This document shows positions 23,869-32,794 of a stretch of 64,000 bases of DNA, in pieces. The stretch is from Duganella sp. SG902. GTDB taxonomy: Bacteria > Pseudomonadota > Gammaproteobacteria > Burkholderiales > Burkholderiaceae_D. The stretch is taken from contig NZ_JABMJK010000007.1 in the NCBI RefSeq assembly GCF_013376005.1, forward strand, positions 124,001 to 188,000. Reading direction: 5' to 3'. The position numbers and the translations under genes were made by a program. Below the pieces are notes generated by a model that saw only the letters and a program-made list of their open reading frames with translations, did not search any database and was not told the origin of the DNA. Position 1 is the first letter of the stretch; the number at the start of each line of letters is the position of its first letter.

Positions 23869-24780
23869 ATGGACCTGCGCGACCTGGATTTGAATCTGTT
23901 GCTGGTGTTTCGCGAGATCATGCGCGAGCGCCAGATTTCCGCCGCCGCCAAGCGGTTGCGGCTGACGCAGTCGGCGGTCAGCAACGCGCTGGCGCGGTTG
24001 CGCGCAAGCACCGGCGACGACCTGTTCGTGCGCACCGCCGAGGGCATGCAGCCGACGCCGCTGGCGGAAGGCATGGCGGACGCGGTCGGCGCGGCGCTGT
24101 CGCAACTGGAGCAGGCGTTGCGCCCGCCGCCGGCCTTCGAGCCGGCCGGCAGCCGTCGCCGCTTCACGCTGGCCATGACCGACGTTGGCGAAATCCACTT
24201 CATGCCGCGCCTGATCGAGCGCTGCGCTGTGCTGGCGCCGCAGGTGGAGATCGCCACCGTGCGGCTGGGCGCGGTGCATCCGCGCGGCGAACTGGAGGAG
24301 GGACGCATCGACCTGGTGCTGGGCGCGTTCGAAGATGCGCCGGAGGCGTGGTTTCAGCGCCGCCTGTTCCGGCAGTCGGTGGTCACGCTGTTTCGCCGGG
24401 GGCATCCGTTGGCCGAGGGGCGCCTGACACAGGCGCGCCTGGCGGCGGCGCGGCATCTGGTGGTGACGGCGATGGACAGCCCGTACGACGCCATCAACCA
24501 GGCCTTGACCGGCGCCGGTGTCGACCTGCGGCGCGCCTTCAGCGTGCCGCATTTCGCGGCCGTGCCGTACATCCTCAGCACGACGGACATGGTGGCGACG
24601 GTGCCGCAGAAGCTGGCCGAGCGCGCCGCCGGGCCGTTCCAGCTGTGTCAGGCGCCGTCGCCGCTGGGCTTGCCGCTTTTGCAGACCAATATGTTCTGGC
24701 ATCGGCGCTTTCATCAGGACCCCGGCTTGTGCTGGCTGCGCGAATTGATCGCGGAGAATTTTGGCGAACGGATGAAATAG
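23869..24780 (+). CDS. LysR-family transcriptional regulator of the homogentisate genes
   Basis: 303 residues. N-terminal winged HTH (LDLNLLLVFREIMRERQISAAAKRLRLTQSAVSNALARLR) and a C-terminal substrate-binding domain of normal length. It is read divergently from hmgA-fahA with 104 bases between the starts, so control of that operon, probably with homogentisate or a related aromatic as inducer, is the natural inference. No Shine-Dalgarno sequence precedes ATG 23869; the dyad abuts the start, so the message may be leaderless or weakly translated. Confidence 0.85.
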   Translation: MDLRDLDLNLLLVFREIMRERQISAAAKRLRLTQSAVSNALARLRASTGDDLFVRTAEGMQPTPLAEGMADAVGAALSQLEQALRPPPAFEPAGSRRRFTLAMTDVGEIHFMPRLIERCAVLAPQVEIATVRLGAVHPRGELEEGRIDLVLGAFEDAPEAWFQRRLFRQSVVTLFRRGHPLAEGRLTQARLAAARHLVVTAMDSPYDAINQALTGAGVDLRRAFSVPHFAAVPYILSTTDMVATVPQKLAERAAGPFQLCQAPSPLGLPLLQTNMFWHRRFHQDPGLCWLRELIAENFGERMK

Positions 24781-24794
24781 TTTTCAAAAAGAAA

Positions 24795-24807
24795 GTCATC
24801 TGATGAT
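24795..24807. promoter_or_regulatory. TCAT-N3-ATGA dyad, upstream copy
   Basis: GTCATCTGATGAT shares its core with GTCATATGATGAC 114 bases downstream. Short dyads with a three-base spacer are typical of GntR/FadR-type regulators. It may be a distal operator of the pectate lyase gene. Confidence 0.4.
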
Positions 24808-24908
24808 ATTATCAACGTGGCATGATAACTACAGATATTTATAGGAATTTACCGATTTATCGCTGATTTTTATTTAATGTTTCCTTATGGTTGTATGATG
24901 ACATGGCA

Positions 24909-24921
24909 GTCATATGATGAC
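24909..24921. promoter_or_regulatory. TCAT-N3-ATGA dyad at pectate lyase promoter
   Basis: GTCATATGATGAC is a clean dyad lying nine bases after a candidate -10 (TATGAT, 24894-24899), where a repressor would block initiation. GTATGATGAC at 24893-24902 is a third half-matching copy. The site differs from the GTTATCGATAAC motif of the main locus, so a different regulator is implied. Confidence 0.45.
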
Positions 24922-24989
24922 TTGCACTTTTCATCGTTTGGCTGCGTGTTGCGTTAAAACCTTCCAATAACAATCGCAAGGAGACAATG

Positions 24990-26468
24990 ATGGCTTTGAA
25001 ACACACAGTGATTTTTGGCGCGGTGGCGCTGTTGTGCAGCGCCGGCGCATCGGCGGCGGACTGGCCCAGCGGCTATTCCAAATGCGCGGACAGTGGCGGC
25101 ACCTGCAAGGTAGGCACCAGCAGCCGGCAGGTGTCGTTCGGCATCAAGGATAAGTGGGTAATCGGTACGTTCTCGGGCAATATCTTGTGTGACGTGGCCA
25201 CGTTCGGCAGCGATCCCTATCCGGGGCTGGCCAAGAAATGCGCTGTCGGCCCGTTGGCCACGCCAACGCCTACGCCGACCCCCACGCCGACCCCGACACC
25301 CACGCCAACGCCAACGCCAACGCCGACCCCGACACCAACGCCAACTCCGACACCCACGCCAACGCCAACCGACGCCACCCTGGAAGCGGCACCTTCCACC
25401 GGCTGGGCCGGCCAGAACGGCGGCACCACCGGCGGTGCGGCGGCGCCAGCGACCGCCATCTACACGGTCAGCTCGGCGGCGCAACTGGTCGCGGCCATCA
25501 AGGCGCAGGGCGACAATCCCAAGATCATCAAACTGTACGGCACCATCGACCCGACCGCGGCCGATAACGGCGGCCCATACAAGGACACCACCGACCAGGC
25601 CGCGCGCCTGCAGATCAAGCTGGGCAGCAACACCACCCTGATCGGCACCGGCAGCGACACCAAGCTGGTCAATGCCAACCTGGTCATCAACGGCAAGCAA
25701 AACGTCATCATCCGCAACCTGAACATCGTGATGCCGTGCGATATCGCGCCGGTATGGGATCCGGACGATGGCAGCACCGGCAACTGGAACTCGGAATACG
25801 ACGGCATCACCGTGCTGGCGTCGAAAAACGTCTGGATCGACCACAACGCCTTCACCGACGCGCCGAAAACCGACGACAAGCTGCCGATCGAGAACGGCAA
25901 GATCAAGCAGTGTCACGACGGCGCGCTGGACGTCAAGAATGGCTCGGATTACGTGACCATCTCCAACAACCGCTTCGAGCTGCACGAGAAGAACAACCTG
26001 ATCGGCTCATCCGACAGCAAGACCAGCGACGACGGCCACCTGACCGTCACCTTCAACAACAACTACTTCCTGAACGTGGCGGAGCGCGCGCCGCGCGTGC
26101 GCTTCGGCAAGGTTCACATCTATAACAACTACTTCGAAGGCTCGCGCTCGCACCCGGTCTACAAGCATCAGTACAGCATCGGCGTGGCGTACAAGGCGAA
26201 AATCATCGCGCAGAACAACGCGTTTGAGATCGCCGGCGCGTCCAGCTGCCCGGACATCATGAAGAATCCGGGCTCGTCCAGCATGACCGGCGCGATCGTG
26301 GAATCGGGCTCCCTGCTGAACGGCGGCGCCCTCAGCGCCGGCGGCGCGTGCAGCTTCAGCAACGCTGTGGGCTGGACCGTCCCCTACAGCGTCAACCTGC
26401 TGAACGCGGCAGACGTCAAACAGTCCGTGCTCGGCAACGCCGGCACGGGCAAGCTGACGGTGAAATAG
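24990..26468 (+). CDS. PL1 pectate lyase with accessory domain and Thr-Pro linker, secreted
   Basis: About 492 residues. Cleaves polygalacturonate by beta-elimination outside the cell, needing Ca2+. Order: signal peptide ending ASAADW; a small four-cysteine domain (about 25-90) that is probably carbohydrate-binding; a run of about 38 alternating Thr-Pro residues (25258-25371); then a PL1 parallel beta-helix. Family motifs are WIDHNAF, CHDGALDVKNGSDYVTISNN, HEKNNLIGSSD and RAPRVRFGKVHIYNN, the last holding the catalytic Arg. Start at 24990 rather than 24987 because AGGAG is then six bases upstream. No GTTATCGATAAC site is nearby, so it seems to be regulated separately from the locus downstream. 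Confidence 0.93.
   Translation: MALKHTVIFGAVALLCSAGASAADWPSGYSKCADSGGTCKVGTSSRQVSFGIKDKWVIGTFSGNILCDVATFGSDPYPGLAKKCAVGPLATPTPTPTPTPTPTPTPTPTPTPTPTPTPTPTPTPTPTDATLEAAPSTGWAGQNGGTTGGAAAPATAIYTVSSAAQLVAAIKAQGDNPKIIKLYGTIDPTAADNGGPYKDTTDQAARLQIKLGSNTTLIGTGSDTKLVNANLVINGKQNVIIRNLNIVMPCDIAPVWDPDDGSTGNWNSEYDGITVLASKNVWIDHNAFTDAPKTDDKLPIENGKIKQCHDGALDVKNGSDYVTISNNRFELHEKNNLIGSSDSKTSDDGHLTVTFNNNYFLNVAERAPRVRFGKVHIYNNYFEGSRSHPVYKHQYSIGVAYKAKIIAQNNAFEIAGASSCPDIMKNPGSSSMTGAIVESGSLLNGGALSAGGACSFSNAVGWTVPYSVNLLNAADVKQSVLGNAGTGKLTVK
25258..25371 (+). repeat. Hexanucleotide repeat encoding the Thr-Pro linker
   Basis: A tandem ACSCCN array about 114 bases long inside the pectate lyase gene. Such arrays can change length by slippage in steps of six bases, which keeps the frame and only alters linker length. 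Confidence 0.9.
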
Positions 26469-26482
26469 ATGCGCGGAGCGCC

Positions 26483-27232
26483 TTAATCGGCGCTTTCCAG
26501 CACGGCGCGGCCGAGCAGCGGTTGCAGCGGCCGCGCGTTGTGCGGGTACAGGTGGGTGAAGCGGCGCAGCTGTGCCGCCGACAGTTCGACCGGGGTTTTC
26601 AGCACGTACCAGTTCACGCCTTCGCTGCATGGCGGCGTGGTGAGCGAGCCGGCGAAGTTATAGTAGCCGTGCGCGGCAGGCAGCAATTGGGAGACGTCGA
26701 GCGTCACGCCTTCCGGATCCTGCTGCACCTCCTTCTCTTTCGGAATCGCTTGCCACACGGTCTGCACCAGCGGGTTGGTCTTGCCGCGCTTGAACAGCAC
26801 GGCAACGACCGCCAGCTTGCCATCGGCATCGCGGTGCACCAGGTGCGCCACCAGCGGATAGCGGTGGCCCTTGATGCTTTCCTCGCTAGGCGTGTGGAAG
26901 TGGAATTGCAACAGCTGGTATTCATGGCCATCGATGCTCAGCTTGCTGCCTGGGGCGTAGTTCACCTGCACGGTATGGCCGTTGTCGATGATGTGCAACG
27001 GCGTCGGCGCGTAGCTGAAATTCAGCGCTGGCAGGGCGCTCTTGCTGGTGGCGCGAATGTCGATCGGCGATTGCTCGTGGCCCAGCTTGCAGCTGCTGAA
27101 TTCAGCTTGCAGGTTGCCCCAGTTTTGCGGACCGTGCGCGCCATCATAGCTCCAGCTCGCATGGGGCTCGGCGGCCAGGGCGAAGGCGGGCAGCAGGGTG
27201 GCGCAAAGCAGGAGGCGGCGTGGCAGATGCAT
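26483..27232 (-). CDS. Alpha-type carbonic anhydrase, periplasmic
   Basis: 249 residues with a signal peptide (FALAAEPHASWSYDG). Interconverts CO2 and bicarbonate. The zinc ligands are the two His in LLQFHFHTPSE and the His in LVAHLVHRDADG; the substrate-pocket SLTTPPCSEGVNWYV and N-terminal HEQSPIDI are typical. Start ATG 27232 is supported by AAGGA six bases upstream. It is convergent with the pectate lyase, with 14 bases between stops, and its role there is probably general, not glycan-specific. Confidence 0.95.
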   Translation of the reverse strand: MHLPRRLLLCATLLPAFALAAEPHASWSYDGAHGPQNWGNLQAEFSSCKLGHEQSPIDIRATSKSALPALNFSYAPTPLHIIDNGHTVQVNYAPGSKLSIDGHEYQLLQFHFHTPSEESIKGHRYPLVAHLVHRDADGKLAVVAVLFKRGKTNPLVQTVWQAIPKEKEVQQDPEGVTLDVSQLLPAAHGYYNFAGSLTTPPCSEGVNWYVLKTPVELSAAQLRRFTHLYPHNARPLQPLLGRAVLESAD

Positions 27233-27338
27233 GGATAATCCTTTAGTGAATAATCCCGTTACGTTCGCACTGTTTTTTTTACCCGTCAATCGGAAGACTA
27301 TTACCATTTGGAAAGGTTGTGTGTGGGGGGGGCGGAGC

Positions 27339-28439
27339 TCATGCGTCGAACTCGGCCCAGACCAGGTGGTGGTCGGAGGCCTCGTCGCTGGCCTTGGTGA
27401 CGGTATCGTAGGGCTGCCACAATTTCGGGTGGTAGCTGCCCTGGCGCTCGATGCCGGTGTTCGTCAGGCGCTGGCGCAGCGCCGGTGACATGATGAGGTA
27501 GTCGATCTTGTTGGCGGCGGTGCCGGTGCCGTAGGTGCCGGGCCGGTCGGTCGGGTAGGATGGGTGGTCCTGGATATCGGTGAAGCCGTCCTGCCACAGG
27601 CTGTTGAACAGTGGCTGTGCCGGCGTGTCGTTCAGGTCCCCCGCGATCAGCACATGGGGCGTGCGTTCCAGCCCGGCGACGGCGATGGCGTGGGCGCGCT
27701 CGGCCTGCGCGCGCCGCTTTTCCTGCATGGCCGGCGTATCGCCGCCGCGCTTGGATTTGAAGTGGTTGGGCAGCACCAGCAATTCGCCGCCGTCCGGCAG
27801 CGCGATCCAGTATTCGGGACAGTCGCGCGAGAAAATGCGGCTGCCGTCCGGCCTGGCGTCGTCCACGTGGCTGGCCATGCCGCTGATCGGGTAGCGGCTC
27901 AGGATGCCGACGTCGATGCCGCGCTCGTCGTTGCCGTCGATGACCATGTGGTGCGGGTAGCCGTGGTTGAACTGGGCCTTGAGCACCTGGCTGTTGAAGC
28001 GGCCCAGCGTCGGGCGCGATTCGACCTCCACGCACACCAGAATGTCTGGATTGACGCCGGCGATCACGCGCGCGGTGTTGTAGGTGGCGGCCCAGGTCAC
28101 TTCGCCCATGCGCAGGTCGAACCAGCCGGTCCAGTCGGCCCGGCCGGCGGCGACAATGGTCACCGCGCCGGTTTTGGAACGCGAATACAACTGGCCGCGC
28201 ACCCGGTTCAGGACGACGTAGGTATTCGACGGCGCGTTCAGGCTGCTGAAGCGATAGACCTCGTCCAGTTCGAGCAGGCGCCGCTTGTCGTGGCCGCTGT
28301 AGCTGTCCTTCTCCACGATGGCGTTCAACTCCGCGTGGTCTTCCACCGCCTGCCGTCCGGCCGCCTCGGCCTCGTCGGACAGCGCCAGCGGGCGCGTGAA
28401 CAGGTTTTCCATGTTAAAACTGGCGATACGGATAGTCAT
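27339..28439 (-). CDS. Endonuclease/exonuclease/phosphatase-family protein
   Basis: About 366 residues. Family motifs are RIASFNMENLF at the N-terminus, CVEVESRPTL, LPNHFKSK, IAGDLNDTP and a final ASDHHLVWAEF, the metal-binding and catalytic set of EEP-fold hydrolases. The substrate could be nucleic acid, a phospholipid or a small phosphodiester. There is no clear signal peptide from ATG 28439, so a cytoplasmic place is likely. It is read divergently from the first gene of the sugar locus and has no obvious link with it. Confidence 0.82.
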   Translation of the reverse strand: MTIRIASFNMENLFTRPLALSDEAEAAGRQAVEDHAELNAIVEKDSYSGHDKRRLLELDEVYRFSSLNAPSNTYVVLNRVRGQLYSRSKTGAVTIVAAGRADWTGWFDLRMGEVTWAATYNTARVIAGVNPDILVCVEVESRPTLGRFNSQVLKAQFNHGYPHHMVIDGNDERGIDVGILSRYPISGMASHVDDARPDGSRIFSRDCPEYWIALPDGGELLVLPNHFKSKRGGDTPAMQEKRRAQAERAHAIAVAGLERTPHVLIAGDLNDTPAQPLFNSLWQDGFTDIQDHPSYPTDRPGTYGTGTAANKIDYLIMSPALRQRLTNTGIERQGSYHPKLWQPYDTVTKASDEASDHHLVWAEFDA

Positions 28440-28530
28440 GGCGGCGCTCCCCGGGTTTGCTGTTGAAAAGACAACTATCTGGGCCATCATAATCCCGCCC
28501 GGTTACCGGAGCATGACGCCGGCCAAGCCT

Positions 28531-28559
28531 TTGCACCGGGACTGTAAAACTGCTACTAT
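28531..28559 (+). promoter_or_regulatory. Promoter of the 28593 glycosidase gene
   Basis: TTGCAC at 28531-28536, a 17-base spacer, then an extended -10 TGC-TACTAT (28551-28559). Initiation would be near 28566, inside the adjoining operator. Confidence 0.7.
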
Positions 28560-28564
28560 TATCT

Positions 28565-28576
28565 GATATCGATAAC
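28565..28576. promoter_or_regulatory. LacI-type operator 1 (GATATCGATAAC)
   Basis: Differs from the locus consensus GTTATCGATAAC at one base. It sits five bases after the -10 element and overlaps the predicted transcription start of the glycosidase gene, as expected for a repressor site. Confidence 0.8.
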
Positions 28577-28592
28577 AAACGGAGATGCGGTC

Positions 28593-29588
28593 ATGATGAA
28601 ATCCTTGTTCCTGGCGCTCATGCTGGCGGCCGGCGCCAGCACGGCGGACGCCGCGCCCTGGCCGCTGTACCGCGATCCGGTCTACGATGGCGCCGCCGAC
28701 GTCTCCATCATCTACGACCGCGCGGAAAAACTGTGGAAGATGTTCTACACCAACCGCCGCGCCACCATGAAGCTTGAGGACCGCGACGACGTGGCCTGGG
28801 TGCACGGCACCGCCATCGGCGTCGCCACCTCGGCCGATGGCGCGCACTGGCGCTACCAGGGCACGGCCAGGCTGCCGGCCTCATGCACGGACGCCACCTC
28901 GTGGGCGCCGGAGCTGTTCTATGAAAATGGCGTCTATCACATGTGGCTCACCGTGGTGCCGGGCATCTTCCACCGCTGGGGCGTGCCGGGCGCGGAAGGG
29001 CGCATCGTGCACCTGACCAGCAACAACCTGAACGACTGGTCCTGCGACAGCAAGGTGGATGTGGGCACCAGCCGCATCATCGACGCGAGCGTGCTCAAGC
29101 TGGGCGACCGCTACCGCATGTGGTACAAGGACGAAACCGTCGGCGGCCTCATCGTGGCGGCCGACAGCACCGACCTGCGCAGCTGGCGCAAGTCCGGCGA
29201 GCCGGTCTCCACCACCCATGCCGAAGGGCCGAAAGTATTCCAGTTCAAGGGCAGCTACTGGATGGTGGCCGACGCCTGGAAAGGCCTGATGGTGCTTCGC
29301 TCGGACGACGCCACGCACTGGCGGCAGCAGGAGGGCTACATCCTGTCCGAACCGGGTGTGCACGCCACCGACCAAGCCATCGGCCAGCATGCCGACGTGG
29401 TGGTCAGCGGCGGGCGCGCGTTCATCTATTACTTCGTCCATCAGGGCAGGGAGCCGCAAGCGGCGGCCGATCCTCACTGGTGGCAGCGTACCGTGATCCA
29501 GGTGGCGGAATTGATCTACACGGATGGCAAGCTGACGGTGGACCGCGACGCCGGCCTGTCGTTCCAGCTGATCGCCCCCGACCAGTGA
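28593..29588 (+). CDS. Secreted five-bladed-propeller glycosidase (GH43/GH32-like)
   Basis: 331 residues with a signal peptide ending ADAAPWPLY. Motifs such as YRDPVYDGAADVSIIYD, SADGAHWRYQG, SWAPELFYENGVYHMW and AEGPKVFQFKGSYWMV follow the blade pattern of the GH43/GH32/GH130 superfamily, with candidate acidic residues in each. Exact family and substrate are not clear. GGAG lies eight bases before ATG 28593; ATG 28596 is an alternative. It stands alone, with its own promoter and operator, at the start of the rightward part of the locus, and probably trims side-chain sugars. Confidence 0.72.
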   Translation: MMKSLFLALMLAAGASTADAAPWPLYRDPVYDGAADVSIIYDRAEKLWKMFYTNRRATMKLEDRDDVAWVHGTAIGVATSADGAHWRYQGTARLPASCTDATSWAPELFYENGVYHMWLTVVPGIFHRWGVPGAEGRIVHLTSNNLNDWSCDSKVDVGTSRIIDASVLKLGDRYRMWYKDETVGGLIVAADSTDLRSWRKSGEPVSTTHAEGPKVFQFKGSYWMVADAWKGLMVLRSDDATHWRQQEGYILSEPGVHATDQAIGQHADVVVSGGRAFIYYFVHQGREPQAAADPHWWQRTVIQVAELIYTDGKLTVDRDAGLSFQLIAPDQ

Positions 29589-29675
29589 AAAATTGTTGGG
29601 AATGTATCAGTCGCGCTACAGACGGACGCGGCAAGCGTGGTACATTTCGTGGCCGCCCCTTAAACGCAATAATTT

Positions 29676-29687
29676 GTTATCGATAAC
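29676..29687. promoter_or_regulatory. LacI-type operator 2 (GTTATCGATAAC)
   Basis: Perfect consensus palindrome. It lies upstream of an extended -10 TGC-TAAAAA (29689-29697) and 24 bases, centre to centre, from operator 3. Confidence 0.85.
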
Positions 29688-29699
29688 TTGCTAAAAATT

Positions 29700-29711
29700 G
29701 TGATCGATAAC
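29700..29711. promoter_or_regulatory. LacI-type operator 3 (GTGATCGATAAC)
   Basis: One mismatch from the consensus. It starts two bases after the -10 element and would cover the transcription start of the lyase operon. Confidence 0.8.
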
Positions 29712-29745
29712 GGAGGGCGGCGTCCATCAATTAAAAAGGAGACAT

Positions 29746-32700
29746 ATGAATACCCTCTCACTTCGGGGTGTCACGGCCGCCGTGGCATCTGCATTGCTGT
29801 GGCTGGCCGTATCCCCGGCCGGCGCCATCACCGTCGTGGCCACGCCGCAGGCCGTGCCCACCGTCAGCGCGGCCGGCTTCAAGCACCCGGCGCTGGGCTT
29901 CACGCTGGAGCAGCTGGAATACGCGCGCCAGCAGGTCAGGGCGGACGTGGAGCCGTACAAGACTTACTACAACACGCTGGCCACGGTGTGCTGCAACTAC
30001 GCCAGCCTCGACCTGCAACCGACCAACCGCGACCCCAGCAAGGTCGATACCCCGAACACGCCGAACTACAACAACGGCACCGGCCAGACGCGCATGATCA
30101 ACGATTCACAGGGCGCCCTGACCCAGGCCATCCTGTACTACATGACCGGCAGGAACGAGTACCGCCGCAACGCCATGCGCATCCTGCGGACCTGGAGCAA
30201 TATGAATCCCAACGGTTACGCCTACTTCCCGGACGCGCACATCCACAATGGCGTGCCGCTGTTCCGCATGCTGATGGCGGCCGAGATCATGCGCTACACG
30301 CCGGCCGACGCCACCTACACCGCCTATCCGCTGGCTTGGACCGCGACCGACACGCAAAAGCTCAAGGACAACCTGATCGACCCGATGGAGCGCACCTTCT
30401 TCGCCAGCAACGAGCGCTTCATGAACCAGCACGTGTATTCGATCGCCGGGCGGCTGGCGGGCGCCATCTTCACCGACAATCGCGCGCGCTACGATGAGAC
30501 GGTGGAATGGCTGACGGTGAACGCCACCTCCACCCGGCAGGACATCAACGGCGGCATCCTGCCCTTGATTCCACGGATCGACGCCGACAATCCGCTCAAC
30601 ACGGTCGGCTATCCTTTCTATCAAATCCAGGAAATGATGCGCGACCAGGCGCACGGCGGCGACAATGTCGACAACCTGATCGGCCTGCTGCGGCTGGTGA
30701 ATTCTCAGGGCACCAAGGTCGACCCCTACACCGGCAAACCGTCCACGGCCGGCGACGCGGTCAGCGTCTATCACTTCGGCGGCGACCGGGTGCTGATGGG
30801 CGCCAACTCCTACGCCCAGTTCATGCTTGGCTATAAAGCGCCATGGGCCGACACCACCGGCGGCAGTTCCGGCATGTCCGAAGCCTACCGCGGCCGCCTG
30901 TACGCCGCCGAGGGCATCGCGGAAGTCTACAACGTCTACAAGTACGAGCAGGGCGTGGACGTCGATACCGTCGCGCCTTACCTGGCCACCGCCGCCGCGC
31001 ACCAGAACGGCTTCGTCACGCCATGGGGGCGCGGCACGCCGGACAACAAGGACTTCGGCGCGGAAGCCTTCATCACGCTGCCCAAGGCGCTGACCGGCAA
31101 AACGCTGCCGCCCAACACCGGCATGCTGGAAACCGAGCGCAAGACCATTTACCTGAACGGCGACTGGAGCACGCTCACCGAGGGCGACCGCACCTTTGGC
31201 CGGGGCCAGGTCACGCCGTCCGGCGCCACCGTGGTATTCCACGACATCGTGTACGCCGACCGCAGCAAGTACGCGCCGGTGGGCATGATGATCCGCACCA
31301 ACGCCGTCACCAAGCTGGCCGCCAGCGGCACCGTGGACGGCAAGCCGTGGTGCGAGATGACGGTGCCGAATACGGAGGGCCAGTGGCGCTACATCGTGCC
31401 GGACGCCTCGACCGCCGCCACCGGCGCGCGCAGGCTGGGCGACAACATCATCTATTTCAAGTTCACCGGCGCCGAGGGCGCCAGCGTGGACGTCGACTTC
31501 GTCAACCTGAACGCGCCCACCCAGTTGACGCCGCCGCGCTTCGCCATGCCGGTGTTCCCGCTGACCGAGTATGTGGTGCAGGGCATGGCCTACCGCGCCA
31601 CCTATACGGCCACCGACGCCAATCCGGCCGACACGGTGAGCTACAAGGCCGTCAGCATTCCGGCCGGCGCCAGCCTGGACAGCGCCACCGGCGCCCTGGT
31701 CTGGACGCCGACGCCGGACCAGGTGGGCGAGCATGACATCGTCATCAGCGCCACCGACGGCGTCGCCATCAGCACCATGACCGCGCGCCTGAGCGTGCAG
31801 CCGGACCGTCAGACGGCCTTCCTGGCGGCGCAGGGCGGCTACGATGTCGCCTCGGTCTACACCACGCCATCGTTGGCCGCCTTCAAGGCGGAACTGGCGC
31901 CGCTGCAGCAGGCGGTGGCCAGCACCTCGGACGCCGACTTCCCGGCGCTGCTGAAGAAAGTGCAGACGGTGACGCAAAAGCTGGAACTGCTCAATCCGCG
32001 CCTGCCGTCGGACGGCAGCCTGGACTGGAGCAAGAACATGGTCACCACCACCGTGCTCAATCCGGCGGCGATACCGGGGCTGGTGGATGACGACTACAAC
32101 ACCACCTCCGGCGATCTGCGCGACGTGGTCACGCTGGACTATGGCGAGAACTACCGCGTGGCAGCCAGCGCCTTCGGCATCCGTCCGCGCTTCATGTTCG
32201 GCAACCGCACGCAGGGCATCAATGTCTACGGTTCCAACGACAAGTCCAGCTGGACCTTGCTGAGCAGCCGCGAAACCAGCGACACCAGCGGCCAGAACTT
32301 CATCATGGAAGTGATACCGGTGGTGCCAGGGCAGGAAAACCAGAAATACCGCTACTTCATGGTACGCGTCGACCATCCGGGTCCGCCGACCGATCCGGCC
32401 TATCCCGGCATTTCCTCGTACAGCGAGCTGCATTTCTATGGCAGCCGCTACGACTTGCTGGCCCCGGTCGACGTCAGCGCCAGCGTGAAGATGCAGCAGT
32501 CGGGGCTGACGGTGAACCGCTTCACGCAGAAGTACACTGGCACGGTGACCATCACCAACACCACGCAGCAAACCATCAGCGGGCCGCTGCAATTCACGCT
32601 GGAGAACCTGACGCCCGGCGTCACGCTGGATAACGCCACCGGCTTCAAGGATGGCGTGCCCTACATCACGCTGCCGGCCGCCGACCTGGCGCCGGGCCAG

Positions 32701-32784
32701 AGCGTCACGCTGAGCACCACCTTCAGCAATCCATCGAAACTGGCGATCAGCTACGGCCGCAAGCTGATCAGCGCAAAATACTAA
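29746..32784 (+). CDS. Large secreted alginate-lyase-fold polysaccharide lyase with beta-rich modules
   Basis: 1012 residues with signal peptide. The N-terminal half resembles the alginate lyase (alpha/alpha toroid) superfamily: LRTWSNMNPNGYAYFPDAHIHNGVPLFRMLMAAEIMRYT, NQHVYSIAGRLAGA and EMMRDQAHGGDNVDNL, the last matching the RDQ-H pattern of PL5/PL38-like enzymes. From about residue 600 follow an Ig-like domain (QVGEHDIVISATDG), a linker helix, a discoidin-like module (INVYGSNDKSSWTLL) and a C-terminal beta-sandwich. It probably cuts a uronate polymer outside the cell. Family and substrate remain open; PL38-type glucuronan activity is one inference. AGGAGA precedes the start and two operators control the promoter. 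First gene of a two-gene operon. Confidence 0.72.
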   Translation: MNTLSLRGVTAAVASALLWLAVSPAGAITVVATPQAVPTVSAAGFKHPALGFTLEQLEYARQQVRADVEPYKTYYNTLATVCCNYASLDLQPTNRDPSKVDTPNTPNYNNGTGQTRMINDSQGALTQAILYYMTGRNEYRRNAMRILRTWSNMNPNGYAYFPDAHIHNGVPLFRMLMAAEIMRYTPADATYTAYPLAWTATDTQKLKDNLIDPMERTFFASNERFMNQHVYSIAGRLAGAIFTDNRARYDETVEWLTVNATSTRQDINGGILPLIPRIDADNPLNTVGYPFYQIQEMMRDQAHGGDNVDNLIGLLRLVNSQGTKVDPYTGKPSTAGDAVSVYHFGGDRVLMGANSYAQFMLGYKAPWADTTGGSSGMSEAYRGRLYAAEGIAEVYNVYKYEQGVDVDTVAPYLATAAAHQNGFVTPWGRGTPDNKDFGAEAFITLPKALTGKTLPPNTGMLETERKTIYLNGDWSTLTEGDRTFGRGQVTPSGATVVFHDIVYADRSKYAPVGMMIRTNAVTKLAASGTVDGKPWCEMTVPNTEGQWRYIVPDASTAATGARRLGDNIIYFKFTGAEGASVDVDFVNLNAPTQLTPPRFAMPVFPLTEYVVQGMAYRATYTATDANPADTVSYKAVSIPAGASLDSATGALVWTPTPDQVGEHDIVISATDGVAISTMTARLSVQPDRQTAFLAAQGGYDVASVYTTPSLAAFKAELAPLQQAVASTSDADFPALLKKVQTVTQKLELLNPRLPSDGSLDWSKNMVTTTVLNPAAIPGLVDDDYNTTSGDLRDVVTLDYGENYRVAASAFGIRPRFMFGNRTQGINVYGSNDKSSWTLLSSRETSDTSGQNFIMEVIPVVPGQENQKYRYFMVRVDHPGPPTDPAYPGISSYSELHFYGSRYDLLAPVDVSASVKMQQSGLTVNRFTQKYTGTVTITNTTQQTISGPLQFTLENLTPGVTLDNATGFKDGVPYITLPAADLAPGQSVTLSTTFSNPSKLAISYGRKLISAKY

Positions 32785-32794
32785 GGAGACCAAG

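Noticed and set aside
25258..25371. Possible CRISPR-like array
   Set aside because: The repeat unit is six bases, has no spacers and encodes a Thr-Pro linker in frame.
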